Positions 22,711-33,935 of a stretch of 64,000 nucleotides of DNA are shown here, piece after piece. The position numbers and the translations under genes were made by a program. A model generated the notes under the pieces. The model saw only the letters and a list, made by a program, of their open reading frames with translations, was not told the origin of the DNA and did not search any database. The stretch is from contig NZ_CP146100.1 of the NCBI RefSeq assembly GCF_037023755.1, forward strand, positions 2,544,501 to 2,608,500, read 5' to 3'. This stretch comes from Saccharopolyspora sp. SCSIO 74807 (GTDB lineage: Bacteria > Actinomycetota > Actinomycetes > Mycobacteriales > Pseudonocardiaceae). Position 1 is the stretch's first letter. Every line of letters begins with the position of its first letter.

Positions 22711-23388
22711 TCAGGCGTACAGCGCGAGCCAGATCGACACGTGGTGGCAGATCGCCGCCGCGGACACCGCGGAGTGGAAGAACTCGTGGTACCCGAAGGT
22801 CTTCGGCCACGGGTCGGGCCACCGGGTCGCGTAACCGACCGCGCCCAAGGTGTAGAGCACGCCACCGACGATCAGCAGCACGAACGCCGCAACGCCCGCG
22901 TTCGACAACAGCTCCGGCAGCACGAACAGCGCCACCCAGCCCAACGCCACGTACACCGGCACGCCTACCCAGCGCGGACCGTTCGGCCAGGCCAGCTTGA
23001 GCACCACCCCGCCGAGCGCACCGCCCCACACCACGGCGAGCACGACGGCACCGGTCTTGGGCTGCATCGCCAGCATCGCGAACGGCGTGTACGTGCCCGC
23101 GATGAACAGGAAGATCATCGAGTGGTCCAGCCTGCGCATCCAGGTGCGCGCGCCCACCGTGCGCCACGTCTTGCGGTGGTAGAGCGCGCTCACCCCGAAC
23201 AGGCCGAGCACTGTTGCCACGTAGACCGAGGCGCCCAGCGCCGCGGCGGCGGAGACGGTGGCGGCGGCCAACGCGATCAGCGTCGCGCCCGCGGCGACCG
23301 CGACCACCAGGGACCAGAAGTGGATCCAGCCGCGCATCCTGGGTTTGACGAACGCGGCGGGGCGGCGGGCGGACACAGCGCTACTCAC
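22711..23388 (-). CDS. Hemolysin III/PAQR-family membrane protein
   Basis: A 225-residue protein with seven hydrophobic segments. Family motifs are present: SALYHR early, an LDHSMIFLFIAGTYTP segment and the C-terminal GYHEFFHSAVSAAAICHH with the two conserved His clusters that bind metal in PAQR proteins. It corresponds to Rv1085c. GTG 23388 is used as start although no clear ribosome site is present. Despite the name, bacterial members are not established toxins. Confidence 0.9.
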   Translation of the reverse strand: MSSAVSARRPAAFVKPRMRGWIHFWSLVVAVAAGATLIALAAATVSAAAALGASVYVATVLGLFGVSALYHRKTWRTVGARTWMRRLDHSMIFLFIAGTYTPFAMLAMQPKTGAVVLAVVWGGALGGVVLKLAWPNGPRWVGVPVYVALGWVALFVLPELLSNAGVAAFVLLIVGGVLYTLGAVGYATRWPDPWPKTFGYHEFFHSAVSAAAICHHVSIWLALYA

Positions 23389-23540
23389 AGCACGGAGGTT
23401 ACGGCACCGTAGGTTCGATGTGCCGCGCCTCGGTGGTGACCTCCGTTGCACTCGCGATCCGTTCGCGGCGCGACGGCGGGTCGTTCGCAGACGGAGGGAC
23501 CACCCGGGTGGCCGAGAGCACCCGCGTAGTCTCAGGGAGC

Positions 23541-24317
23541 GTGGCGCTCAAGGTTCGTCTGCGGGAACTCATCTATGACGTTTACGAGTGGCGGTTGCGC
23601 CGCCAGCTCACCGGCGCGCGGGCACCCCGGCACGTAGGCGTGATCCTGGACGGCAACCGTCGCTGGGCGCGCGAGGCCGGGCTGGACATCGCGCACGGGC
23701 ACCGCGCGGGCGCGCGCAAGATCAGCGAACTCCTCGGCTGGTGCCAGGAGGCCAAGGTCGAGGTCGTCACGCTGTGGCTGCTGTCCACCGACAACCTGGG
23801 GCGGACGAGCGCGGAGCTGGACGCCCTGCTGGAGATCATCAGCGGGGTCGTGGACGAACTCACCGACCCGGACAGCCCGTGGCGGGTGCGGATCGTCGGC
23901 GCCCTGGACCTGCTGCCCACCGAGACGGCCGCGCGGCTCTCGGCGGCGGCACTGCGCACCGAGGGGCGCAGCGGGATGCAGGTCAACGTCGCGGTCGGCT
24001 ACGGCGGGCGGCAGGAGATCACCGAAGCGGTGCGCAAGCTGCTGCTGCAGCACGCCGAGGCCGGCACGTCGATCGAGGAACTGGCCGAGTTCCTCAACGT
24101 CGACCACATCTCCGAGCACCTCTACACCTCCGGCCAGCCGGACCCGGACCTGCTGATCCGCACGTCCGGTGAGCAGCGGTTGTCCGGGTTCATGCTGTGG
24201 CAGTCGGCGCACTCGGAGTTCTGGTTCTGCGAGGCGTACTGGCCGGCGTTCCGCCGGGTCGACTTCTTGCGCGCGCTGCGCGAGTACTCGGCGCGGCACC
24301 GGCGCTACGGCGGCTGA
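23541..24317 (+). CDS. Short-chain Z-isoprenyl diphosphate synthase (UppS family)
   Basis: A 258-residue cis-prenyltransferase. It carries ILDGNRRWA (catalytic Asp), the NVAVGYGGRQE region and the C-terminal LIRTSGEQRLSGF plus FLLWQS-like motifs. The closest family member by sequence and place is Rv1086, which makes Z,E-farnesyl diphosphate, the precursor of decaprenyl phosphate used for arabinogalactan and lipoarabinomannan. Chain length cannot be proven here. The GTG has AGGGAG only 1 nt away, so the true start could be slightly different. Confidence 0.92.
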   Translation: MALKVRLRELIYDVYEWRLRRQLTGARAPRHVGVILDGNRRWAREAGLDIAHGHRAGARKISELLGWCQEAKVEVVTLWLLSTDNLGRTSAELDALLEIISGVVDELTDPDSPWRVRIVGALDLLPTETAARLSAAALRTEGRSGMQVNVAVGYGGRQEITEAVRKLLLQHAEAGTSIEELAEFLNVDHISEHLYTSGQPDPDLLIRTSGEQRLSGFMLWQSAHSEFWFCEAYWPAFRRVDFLRALREYSARHRRYGG

Positions 24318-24367
24318 TTTCGCGGCCCGGACTCGCCGGGCTCGTGCTGGAGGCCCCTGAACATGCT

Positions 24368-24398
24368 GGAGGGCCAGGCCCAACGGACCTGGCCCTCC
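24368..24398. terminator. Bidirectional hairpin terminator
   Basis: An 11-bp perfect stem GGAGGGCCAGG / CCTGGCCCTCC, loop 9 nt, lies between the prenyl synthase and the convergent small secreted-protein gene. Confidence 0.8.
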
Positions 24399-24427
24399 GC
24401 GCACATCCACACGAGCGCCTACGTGTG

Positions 24428-24676
24428 TCAGCCCTCGACCGACGGGTGGTCGGTCAGCGGCGCGTTCACGCAGTTGCTGGACTGCGGGGACAGCACCGGC
24501 ACGACCGCACCCAGCACCGCGGCGTTGCTGCCGCACGCCTGGATCGGCGCAACGCTGGCGTTGTTGTCGTTGAGCAGGTTCACGCCGTCGTTGTCGGCGG
24601 TGTCGGCGTTCGCCATCGGGGCCAGCGCCATCAGACCGGCCGCCGCGCCTGCGAGAACCACAGCCTTCTTCAGCAT
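24428..24676 (-). CDS. Small secreted chaplin/rodlin-like protein, copy 1
   Basis: An 82-residue protein: MLKKAVVLAGAAAGLMALAP signal peptide with ANA cleavage near residue 24, then a mature chain of about 58 residues. This has two Cys (QACGSN and NCVNAP), many Asn, Val and Gly and no charged core. The pattern resembles Streptomyces chaplins and rodlins (surface-active proteins of aerial hyphae), but I cannot assign a family firmly. The ATG follows GGAG by 7 nt. It is a paralogue of the gene 300 bp upstream, with about 80% identical residues. Confidence 0.85.
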   Translation of the reverse strand: MLKKAVVLAGAAAGLMALAPMANADTADNDGVNLLNDNNASVAPIQACGSNAAVLGAVVPVLSPQSSNCVNAPLTDHPSVEG

Positions 24677-24991
24677 TCTGTTACTCCATTCACTTGCTTA
24701 CTTGCCGCGGGAAAACCCCGGTCCGCCGAATTACGGTTCGGCTTACGTGGCGGACCCCGATGTGCTTCGACGGGGAAATCCCAGCTCATCGGTTCGGGGC
24801 GGGGGAGGAAAAACACCGGCGGTAGTGCTTGCGTACATCTCCGGCGCTTGCCGGGTCCGCCGGTGCGAAAACCTCGAATCAACACGGGCTGATCGTCCGA
24901 AGGTGACCGACCGGGAGAACCGGGAATGCTTTCCCGGTCGGGCAGTGGGCATCCGGACGCTTCGCGCGGTGACCGAGGTCGCCGGGGTCGC
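24677..24991. other. Intergenic region between the two secreted-protein paralogues
   Basis: 315 bp; it holds the hairpin at 24907-24941 near the 3' end of copy 2 and presumably the promoter of copy 1. I see no gene. It is not similar to the region upstream of copy 2, so only the coding parts are duplicated. Confidence 0.5.
24907..24941 (-). terminator. Hairpin downstream of small secreted protein copy 2
   Basis: CCGACCGGG pairs with CCCGGTCGG (9 bp). An alternative inner hairpin, CCGGGAA with TTCCCGG, uses the same right arm, so two exclusive folds are possible. It lies 50 bp after the gene's stop. Confidence 0.6.
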
Positions 24992-25240
24992 TCAGCCTTC
25001 CGCCGACGGGTGGTCGGTGAGCGGCGCGTTCACGCACTGGCTGGGCTGCGGCGACAGGATCGGCACAACCGCCCCGGCCACGGCGGCGTTGGTGCCGCAC
25101 GCCTGGACCGGCAGCACGCTCACGTTGTTGCCGTTGAGCAGGTTGACGCCGTCGTTGTCGGCGCTGTCGGCGTTGGCCATGGGGGCCAGCGCCATCAGAC
25201 CGGCCGCCGCACCGGCGACGACCACAGCCTTCTTCAGCAC
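24992..25240 (-). CDS. Small secreted chaplin/rodlin-like protein, copy 2
   Basis: An 82-residue paralogue of the downstream gene with the same signal peptide, the same two-Cys mature chain (QACGTN, QCVNAP) and the same HPSAEG end. GTG 25240 is the start because AAGGAG lies just upstream; the reading frame extends further but without a ribosome site. Two near-identical secreted proteins in tandem, each with its own ribosome site, suggest high dosage or heteromeric assembly at the cell surface. Its function is unknown. Confidence 0.85.
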   Translation of the reverse strand: MLKKAVVVAGAAAGLMALAPMANADSADNDGVNLLNGNNVSVLPVQACGTNAAVAGAVVPILSPQPSQCVNAPLTDHPSAEG

Positions 25241-25511
25241 TTGGATGCTCCTTGTAGTTCGGGACGTGGCTAGTGCGTTTCCCCGAAGTCCGGAAGTTCT
25301 TTCGGGGGAGCACCTGGCGGAAAACTTAACCAATCCCGAAGGCGGATGCCCAGCCGGTTAACACCATCGTGTATCTAATCGACTCAGCCCTAAAGGTGAG
25401 ACCGTTTCGCATGTTCCGAACATGTTTCGGGAAATGCGAGCCAATACCATTCGCTGATCGCCCGCGCGAACTCGGGTTCCGCCCGATGTCCCCGAGTCGT
25501 ACTGTCCGGAC

Positions 25512-26738
25512 GTGGACGCCCACCAGGTCGTTAACGAGTACGTGCTGCTCGGGCTACGCCTCGATCGGCTCGAACCCGGTGCCGTCGAAGCCTTCGCGGG
25601 CGATCCGCTGCTGCGCCATCGGGCTGCCCGCGAGGCACCTCCGGCACCGTCGCGGCTGGTAGCGAGCGTGCAGCGGCTTCGCGCGGCACTGCCCGGCTGC
25701 GGCCTTTCCGCGCCGCGCGAGGAGTTCATCACCGCCCAGCTCCCCGCGCTGGAATGCACCGCGCACCGGCTCGCCGGGCGAGAGCTCCCGCTCGCGGACA
25801 CCGCCGAGCGCTGCTTCCAGGTGCACCCGCGGCCCGGCGACCCGGACGACTACCGGCGGGTGCACGCGGAACTCGCCGCGGTGCTGCCGGGCCGCGGAGA
25901 TCCCGCGATCCGGCTCGCTCGCCTGCGCGCGGCCGAGGCGGTGCCCGCTGACTCGCTTTCCGCGGCGGTGTCGGCGCTTTCCCGCGCGTTGCGCGCGCAG
26001 GCGCGCGCGGAGATCGGGCTGCCCGCCCAGGAGTCCGTGCGCTTCCGGCTCGTCCGCGATCGTCCCTGGACCGGCTTGCACCGCTACCTCGGCGACTTCC
26101 GCTCGCTGGTCGCGGTGAACGCCGATCACGAGCATTGGGCGGGTCAGCTCCCGTGGCTGGTGGCGCACGAGTCCTACCCCGGGCATCACACCGATCAGTG
26201 CCGCAAGGAGAGCGCGTCCGCGCAGCGGCCGGAACTAGCACTGGCGTTGCGGGACACGCCGCAGAGCGTGATCTCCGAAGGACTCGCCGATCTCGGCCTC
26301 CGGATCGCGGTAGGGCCGGGCTGGGGCCGGTGGGCCGCCGAGGTGCTGGCAGGCGCCGGTGTGGCCATGGACGGTGAGCTGGCGGAGCGGGTGCAGGGGC
26401 TGCTGCGGCAGCTGAGCCGGGTCCGCTGGGATGCGGCGCTGCTGCTGCACGATCGCGGCGCTGATGCGGGCACCGCTGTCCGGCATCTGCGCCGATGGGG
26501 GCTGATGTCCGAACGGCGGGCCCGTGCGCTGGTGGAGTTCCTCGCGGATCGGCGCCGAGCCGTCCGCACCGCCGCCTACGTCGAAGGCGGCCGGCTGGTG
26601 GGCTCTTGGCTCGGCGCCTGCCCGGCGCGTGGTGACCGGGTGCGGCGATTGCTGGACGAGGCGTGGACTCCGCGCGCGCTGGCGCGGGAGCTCGGGTGCC
26701 TGCCGCAGGCCGAGGCCGGGTGCTCCGTTCGGCGGTAG
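25512..26738 (+). CDS. DUF885-like HExxxHH protein
   Basis: A 408-residue protein. The metal-site motif HESYPGHH (residues 219-226) is that of DUF885/M32-like putative zinc peptidases. The protein is mostly helical and has no signal peptide, so it is probably cytoplasmic. GTG 25512 is preceded by no ribosome site; the mRNA may be leaderless. It is shorter than typical DUF885 proteins (about 550 residues), lacking much of their N-terminal part. It stands alone between the small secreted proteins and phoH2. Substrate and activity are unknown. Confidence 0.8.
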   Translation: MDAHQVVNEYVLLGLRLDRLEPGAVEAFAGDPLLRHRAAREAPPAPSRLVASVQRLRAALPGCGLSAPREEFITAQLPALECTAHRLAGRELPLADTAERCFQVHPRPGDPDDYRRVHAELAAVLPGRGDPAIRLARLRAAEAVPADSLSAAVSALSRALRAQARAEIGLPAQESVRFRLVRDRPWTGLHRYLGDFRSLVAVNADHEHWAGQLPWLVAHESYPGHHTDQCRKESASAQRPELALALRDTPQSVISEGLADLGLRIAVGPGWGRWAAEVLAGAGVAMDGELAERVQGLLRQLSRVRWDAALLLHDRGADAGTAVRHLRRWGLMSERRARALVEFLADRRRAVRTAAYVEGGRLVGSWLGACPARGDRVRRLLDEAWTPRALARELGCLPQAEAGCSVRR

Positions 26739-27070
26739 CCGGCCGCGATGACCGGTACAGCCGGTCGCTCACTCGATCAGACCAATGTGGACACCGTGTT
26801 GATCACCGCACGTGCGTGCTCCCGCGTCGTTCCGGGCGTCGGCGTTGAACGGCGGGTGAATTCCGGAGAACCCTTGCTCACCAGGGCATTCGTTCGGTGT
26901 CCCGGGATTCCGGGGTGAGCGGAAAACCGACATAACGGGCGCGGATGTGAAGTCCGGTCGACCATCCGGCGAATCACCTGTGTGGTCGCCTGCCCAGAAC
27001 CGAACCACGCAGGTAGCGTCCGCAAGTGACGGGTCGACGTGTGAATGACCCGTCCGGGGAGGCCCTGACC
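26739..27070. other. Gene-less stretch upstream of the phoH2 region
   Basis: 332 bp between the DUF885-like gene and the candidate small ORF before phoH2. I see no convincing gene, terminator or repeat. The promoter of phoH2 probably lies here. Confidence 0.45.
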
Positions 27071-27238
27071 GTGGCTGTTGGCTGGATCGGACGGTATCAC
27101 CGTCCACCGTGGTCGCTCGGGGCCGGTGCGCGGCCCCCGCGGCTGCGCCGGACCGCCCGCCGGTCCGGCCAGGCCAGGGCAGGGGCAGGCCCGGCCCGCC
27201 GACAAGCGGGTGTGCGCGCCACGCCCGCGAGGGAGTAG
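27071..27238 (+). CDS. Candidate small antitoxin-like ORF upstream of phoH2
   Basis: A 55-codon frame starting GTG, 8 nt after GGGGAGG (27056-27062), and ending TAG only 2 nt before the phoH2 start. The product is strongly basic (many Arg) and Pro/Gly-rich, without recognisable domain. In mycobacteria a small gene, phoAT, overlaps or abuts phoH2 and encodes an antitoxin-like partner; position and spacing fit (established knowledge for mycobacteria, inference here). The GC-rich frame could also be open by chance, so this is tentative. Confidence 0.4.
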   Translation: MAVGWIGRYHRPPWSLGAGARPPRLRRTARRSGQARAGAGPARRQAGVRATPARE

Positions 27239-27240
27239 CC

Positions 27241-28611
27241 GTGACCACACGACGTTCCCAGCCCACAGCGGAGCACCCGGCCGAGACCGGTGTTCCCGCA
27301 GGCGTCCCGAATCCGGTCGAGCTCCGCACTTACGTGCTGGACACCTCGGTCCTGCTGTCCGATCCGTGGGCGATGACCCGCTTCGCCGAGCACAGCGTGG
27401 TGCTGCCGCTGGTCGTGATCAGCGAGCTGGAGGGCAAGCGGCACCACCCCGAACTCGGGTGGTTCGCTCGCGAAGCCCTGCGCGGCCTCGACGAACTGCG
27501 GATCCGCAATGGGCGCCTGGACGCTCCGGTGCAGGTCGGAGAGCACGGCGGCACGTTGCACGTCGAGCTCAACCACTCCGACCCGGAGGTGCTGCCGCCG
27601 GGGTTCCGCACCGACTCCAACGACGCCCGGATCCTGGCCTGTTCGCTGAACCTGGCCGCCGACGGGTACCGGGTCACGCTGGTCACCAAGGACATGCCGC
27701 TGCGGGTGAAGGCCGCGTCGGTCGCCTTGGAAGCCGAGGAGTACCGGGCGCAGGACGTCGTTTCCACGGGCTGGAACGGCATGGCCGACCTGGACGTGCC
27801 GCCGAACGCGGTGGACACCCTGTTCAAGGAAGGCGTGGCCGACCTCGACGACGCCCGCGACCTGCCCGCGAACACCGGTCTTCGGATGCTGGCCGGGTCG
27901 CAGAGCGCGCTGGGCCGGGTCACCGCGGACAAGCAGGTGAAGCTGGTCCGCGGCGACCGGGAGGCGTTCGGGCTGCACGGGCGCTCCGCGGAGCAGCGGA
28001 TCGCGCTGGACCTGCTGCTCGACCCGGAGGTCGGGATCCTCTCGCTCGGCGGCCGCGCCGGGACGGGCAAGTCGGCGCTGGCGTTGTGCGCCGGCTTGGA
28101 AGCCGTCATGGAGCGCCAGCAGCACCGCAAGGTCGTGGTGTTCCGGCCGGTGTACGCGGTGGGCGGTCAGGAACTCGGCTACCTGCCCGGCAGCGAGAAC
28201 GACAAGATGCAGCCGTGGGCGCAGGCGGTCTTCGACACGCTCGGTGCGCTGGCCAGCGAGAACGTGCTCGACGAGGTCACCGACCGGGGCATGCTGGAAG
28301 TGCTGCCGCTGACCCACATCCGCGGCCGGTCGCTGCACGACTCGTTCGTGATCGTGGATGAGGCGCAGTCGCTGGAACGCAACGTGCTGCTCACGGTGCT
28401 TTCCCGGCTCGGGGCGAACTCCCGGGTGGTGCTCACGCACGACGTGGCGCAGCGGGACAACCTGCGTGTCGGCAGGCACGACGGGGTGGCCGCGGTGATC
28501 GAGAAGTTGAAGGGTCACCCGCTGTTCGCGCACATCACGCTGACCCGCTCGGAGCGTTCGCCGGTGGCGGCGCTGGTCACGGAGATGCTGGAGGGCGAGT
28601 TCACCCCCTGA
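27241..28611 (+). CDS. phoH2: PhoH2: PIN-domain ribonuclease fused to PhoH-type ATPase
   Basis: A 456-residue protein. Residues 20-150 form a PIN domain ([12 protein letters not shown] with the first acidic residue, then [10 protein letters not shown] and [11 protein letters not shown]). Residues 240-456 form a PhoH ATPase with Walker [11 protein letters not shown] (about 270-279) and Walker B FVIVDEAQ (about 370). In mycobacteria PhoH2 unwinds and cleaves RNA and acts as a toxin. GTG 27241 is preceded by GGGAG. A small basic ORF ends 2 nt upstream. All key motifs look intact. Confidence 0.94.
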   Translation: MTTRRSQPTAEHPAETGVPAGVPNPVELRTYVLDTSVLLSDPWAMTRFAEHSVVLPLVVISELEGKRHHPELGWFAREALRGLDELRIRNGRLDAPVQVGEHGGTLHVELNHSDPEVLPPGFRTDSNDARILACSLNLAADGYRVTLVTKDMPLRVKAASVALEAEEYRAQDVVSTGWNGMADLDVPPNAVDTLFKEGVADLDDARDLPANTGLRMLAGSQSALGRVTADKQVKLVRGDREAFGLHGRSAEQRIALDLLLDPEVGILSLGGRAGTGKSALALCAGLEAVMERQQHRKVVVFRPVYAVGGQELGYLPGSENDKMQPWAQAVFDTLGALASENVLDEVTDRGMLEVLPLTHIRGRSLHDSFVIVDEAQSLERNVLLTVLSRLGANSRVVLTHDVAQRDNLRVGRHDGVAAVIEKLKGHPLFAHITLTRSERSPVAALVTEMLEGEFTP

Positions 28612-28678
28612 TCCGGACGACGACCGCCACGCCTCGGGCGACACGCCCGCGGATCACCTGATCGTCGTGAGTGGTTCG

Positions 28679-28729
28679 GAGTGAACGGACTGTTCGACCA
28701 ACCTGTTGGGACGAGCGGTCCGTTCACTC
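28679..28729. terminator. Palindrome between convergent genes, repeat-family member B
   Basis: GAGTGAACGGAC (28679-28690) pairs with GTCCGTTCACTC (28718-28729); an inner CCAAC/GTTGG pair continues the fold. It lies between the 3' ends of phoH2 and guaB1 and shares arm sequence with members at 14.6 and 37.8 kb. Confidence 0.8.
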
Positions 28730-28741
28730 GGAACGTCCGGC

Positions 28742-30953
<2,212 letters not shown>

Positions 30954-31281
30954 GACCGGAATAAGATCGAGAACGCGAGTTCGAGAGCAAGCCGCTGCAC
31001 CCGGACGTGTTCGGAGATCACCGGTTCCGGGCAGCGGCGGCTCGGGTCAGAGCTCTTCGCCGCTCCGGAGTGGCGGATTCGCCAAGCGGTTTTGCGGAGG
31101 CGGATCATCGCCGTTGCACTAGCCGGCACAGTCCTCCGAAGGTGTGGCGTGATCTCGTTGCGCCGTTTTCTTCATCGGGACTAGAGTTGGCCGTAGCTGC
31201 GCACCGAGGTGCGTGGAAGTAAGCCGGGACCCCCCGCCGGAGGCGGGACCCCGGCCTCTGCGTTTCTGGGGCTGTTCCTTC
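30954..31281. other. Intergenic region between the two DUF3800-like genes
   Basis: 328 bp made of the shared promoter of copy 1, a fossil of the last codons and stop of the DUF4288 gene (31047-31064, encoding SGEEL), a unique 70-bp spacer (31065-31135), and the structured downstream element of copy 2. No separate gene is seen. Confidence 0.75.
31186..31280 (+). ncRNA. Candidate structured RNA, copy 2
   Basis: Same arrangement as copy 1: TTGCGC, 18 bp, TAGAGT, then the CGCACC/GGTGCG hairpin and a larger GCCGGG...CCCGGC stem whose inner arm is CCCGCC/GGCGGG. Conservation of both stems between diverged copies supports function in RNA or as terminator. Confidence 0.35.
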
Positions 31282-31839
31282 TCATCTGGCATCGATGTGG
31301 AGCTGCAGCGCGCTGTCCGCGAGCTGTTCCAAGTAGCTCCCGTCGCCGCGATGCGCGGCCAGCACCGCACCGCACACGATGTCCGGCAGCCACAGCAGAG
31401 GTTCGGCGCCGCCGGGTACGAAGTCGAGGTGCAGCGCATCGGAGATGATCCGCTTCCGGCGGCATACCGCGACGGTCTGCTGGTCGAGCTTGTTGTTGCG
31501 CAGTTGCCGTGCTTCGGCGGTCAGCATCGTGATTCCCGATGCTTCCACCTCTGGTAATAGCGCTTCCAGGCACTTTCGCCGAGCCCGTTCCGTGTGCAGC
31601 GGAATCCCGGTGCCGACGACAACGGTGCTGACGCAAGCGAGCGAACTGATCACCTTGACGAACTCGCTTCGCCGACTCGGTGGCTCTTTGCTCCAGTGCA
31701 GCTTGGCGGCGCCCGCTTGCAAAGCGTGCAGGGCATCGCGGATGGTTTCGGCTTCGGTCAGGTCGACGAGGCTGGCGGTGAGGATGTACACGCCGAGCGG
31801 GAGGTCGTAGGACTCGTCGGCGTAGGCGGCGAGGAACAC
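31282..31839 (-). CDS. DUF3800-like protein, copy 2
   Basis: A 185-residue paralogue with identical N-terminus (MFLAAYADESYDLPLG) and the LLWLPDIVCGAVLAA C-terminal motif. Conserved between the copies are HW near residue 49, RARRKCLEALL and a CRRK element, likely structural or catalytic positions. The GTG start and the promoter-like region are the same as in copy 1. Function is unknown; an RNase H-fold nuclease acting on nucleic acid is the best guess. It lies 93 bp downstream of the DUF4288 gene. Confidence 0.85.
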   Translation of the reverse strand: MFLAAYADESYDLPLGVYILTASLVDLTEAETIRDALHALQAGAAKLHWSKEPPSRRSEFVKVISSLACVSTVVVGTGIPLHTERARRKCLEALLPEVEASGITMLTAEARQLRNNKLDQQTVAVCRRKRIISDALHLDFVPGGAEPLLWLPDIVCGAVLAAHRGDGSYLEQLADSALQLHIDAR

Positions 31840-31932
31840 GACCGGAATAAGATCGAGAACGCGAGTTCGAGAGCAAGCCGCTGCACTCGGACGTGTTCGG
31901 AGATCACCGGTTCCGGGCAGCGGCGGCTCGGG

Positions 31933-32394
31933 TCAGAGCTCTTCGCCGCTGAGCATCGGCTCGAACGACCGGTAGGCCGCGTAGTTGCGGAAGAACCGGC
32001 TGTAGAGCTCGGAGCCGTCGTCGAAGGTGGCGTCCTCGACCTGCTTGACCTCGACGATCTCCTTGAACTTCCAGGTGATCAGCTCGCCGTCCTCGTTGTG
32101 GTAGCTGGTCGCCTGCTGCTTGCCGTAGTCGGTGGCCTTCTCCTTCGCCTCCGCGGCGGACTCGGCCTTGACCAGCACGAAGGATTCCTCGTACAGCTGC
32201 GGCTCGGCGGCGCTTTCCGCGCTGATCTCGATGAGCAGCAGCGCGACGTAGAACTCGGCATCGGCGGCGGAGGCGCGGACCTGGAAGTCCCGCGGGTCGA
32301 TGCTGCCGGAGCCGATGTCGATCGAGCCGACCTGCTCGTCGGCGAGTTCCTCGGCAGCCTCGGCGGGGATGTCGTCGTCGCTGGGTGTGCTCAT
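31933..32394 (-). CDS. DUF4288-family protein, coupled to DNA ligase
   Basis: A 153-residue acidic protein. The core (FYVALLLIE, LYEESFVLVKAES-AEEA, ITWKFKEIVEV, ELYSRFFRNY) matches the DUF4288 family, small single-domain proteins without known function. Its ATG overlaps the stop of the upstream ligase gene (ATGA) and a GGAGGT lies directly before it, so it is translated together with the ligase. There is no signal or membrane segment. The extreme 3' end was copied into the DUF3800 duplication. Confidence 0.85.
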   Translation of the reverse strand: MSTPSDDDIPAEAAEELADEQVGSIDIGSGSIDPRDFQVRASAADAEFYVALLLIEISAESAAEPQLYEESFVLVKAESAAEAKEKATDYGKQQATSYHNEDGELITWKFKEIVEVKQVEDATFDDGSELYSRFFRNYAAYRSFEPMLSGEEL

Positions 32395-33935
32395 ACCTCC
32401 AGTTTCGCATCCGGCTCGGCTCCGCCCGGGAGCATGGCCCGCACGGCTTCGACGGAGTCGGCGGAGCCGGCGTCCTTGTCCGGGCGGTAGCGCAGCACCC
32501 GCGCGAACCGCAGCGCCACTCCGCCCGGGTAGCGGGTGCTGAGCTGCACGCCGTCCAGCTCGATCTCCACGACCAGTTCCGGCGCCAGGTGCACCGTCCA
32601 GTCGTCGCGGTGCGTCTCGTGCCTGGGGAATTCACTGGTCTGCCAGGCGAGCAGCTCGTCGGTGAGTCCTTTGAACGTCTTGCCCACCATGATCGGCGGC
32701 CCGCCGTCCGGGTCGCGGGCGCCCAGGTGCAGGTTCGACAGGTGGCCGCTGCGGCGGCCGTGGCCCCATTCCGCGGCCAGCACCACGAGATCCAGCGTGT
32801 GCGACGGCTTGATCTTGCGCCAGGTCCGGCCGCGCCGCCCCGCCGCGTACACCGAATCCAGGGCTTTGACGACCACGCCCTCGTGCCCGGCGTCGAGCGA
32901 TTCGTCGAGCAGCGTCGCGGCCTGCTCGGAATCCGCGCCGGCCCGCACTCCCGGGATGCGGTGCCCGGCCGCGACGTGGTGCAGCGCGTCCAGCCGCCGG
33001 CGCAGCGGCTCGTCCACCAGGTCGGTGCCGTCCAAGTGCAGGCAGTCGAAGAAGTAGGGCCGCAGCACCTCGTCGCGCGGGCTCTGCGCGCCGAACCGGG
33101 CCATCGTCTCCTGGAACGGGCGGGGCCTGCCGGAGTCGGTGAGCGCGAGCGTTTCCCCGTCCAGCACCACCGATTCGCAGTCCAGCCCGCGCACCAAGGC
33201 CACCAGTTCGGGCACCTGACCGGTGATCTCCCGCAGCGTGCGGGTGTAGACGTGCACCTCGTCGGCAGCGCGGTGCACCTGGATCCGCGCACCGTCCATT
33301 TTGTACTCGACGCTGCACTCGCCGAGTTCGCCCAGCGTTTCCGCCAAGGTTTCGGCGGGGGAGGCGAGCATCGGCCGCAACGGCCTGCCCACCTCCAGCC
33401 GGAACTCCGCGAGCGCAGCCGCGCCGCCGGTCAGCGCCGCTTCCGCGGTGGCGGGCAGCCGCCCGGAGAGCATGAACGCGCGGCGCACCGCCTCCCCGGG
33501 CACCTCGGCCGCTTCGGCGACGGCCTCCACCATGACGCCTTCCAGCGCGCCCTGGCGCAGTTCGCCGCCGAGCAGCCGGATCAGGAACCCCTGTTCGGCG
33601 GCGGTGGCGCGGCCGAGCAGCTCGGTCAGCGCGGCCACCCGCCGACGACCCGAACCGGAGCCGGTGATCCCGCGCAGCTCGCCGATCGCCGCATCCACCT
33701 CCAGGACGCTCAGCGAGGACTCCGCCGCGGGCGCCACGTCCAGTTCGGACAGCGTCGACCAGCCCACGCCCGCGCGTCCGCCGGGCAGCTCGCCCGCGAG
33801 CAGCGCGGTGGCCGGCCGGATCTCGGCGGCCGTCAGCTCGGTGAGCAGACCGGCGATCGCGGCCACCTTCGACTTCCGGGACCGGGTGGCCGCGACTTCG
33901 GCGGACGCGGCCACGACCGCGGCGAGCGAAACCAT
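32391..33935 (-). CDS. ligB: ATP-dependent DNA ligase
   Basis: A 514-residue ligase, sealing nicks using ATP. The nucleotidyl lysine is Lys212 in EYKMDGAR (motif I). Other motifs are VVLDGE (III), HEGVVVKALDSVY (IV) and WRKIKPSHTLDLVV (V). Residues 1-180 form the helical DNA-binding domain and the C-terminal 100 an OB-fold. This architecture equals mycobacterial LigB (Rv3062), an accessory enzyme besides the NAD-dependent LigA. The ATG was chosen by family start; the ribosome site is weak. The DUF4288 gene is translationally coupled behind it. Confidence 0.93.
   Translation of the reverse strand: MVSLAAVVAASAEVAATRSRKSKVAAIAGLLTELTAAEIRPATALLAGELPGGRAGVGWSTLSELDVAPAAESSLSVLEVDAAIGELRGITGSGSGRRRVAALTELLGRATAAEQGFLIRLLGGELRQGALEGVMVEAVAEAAEVPGEAVRRAFMLSGRLPATAEAALTGGAAALAEFRLEVGRPLRPMLASPAETLAETLGELGECSVEYKMDGARIQVHRAADEVHVYTRTLREITGQVPELVALVRGLDCESVVLDGETLALTDSGRPRPFQETMARFGAQSPRDEVLRPYFFDCLHLDGTDLVDEPLRRRLDALHHVAAGHRIPGVRAGADSEQAATLLDESLDAGHEGVVVKALDSVYAAGRRGRTWRKIKPSHTLDLVVLAAEWGHGRRSGHLSNLHLGARDPDGGPPIMVGKTFKGLTDELLAWQTSEFPRHETHRDDWTVHLAPELVVEIELDGVQLSTRYPGGVALRFARVLRYRPDKDAGSADSVEAVRAMLPGGAEPDAKLEV

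Larger units (their letters stand above)
31136..31950. repeat. Tandem duplication unit 2 (DUF3800-like module)
   Basis: Second copy of the module at 30258-31064, same orientation. The upstream 200 bp are 99% identical; the offset is 886 bp there and 878 bp at the far end because of small indels. The parent copy is probably this one, since it abuts the intact DUF4288 gene. Confidence 0.9.
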
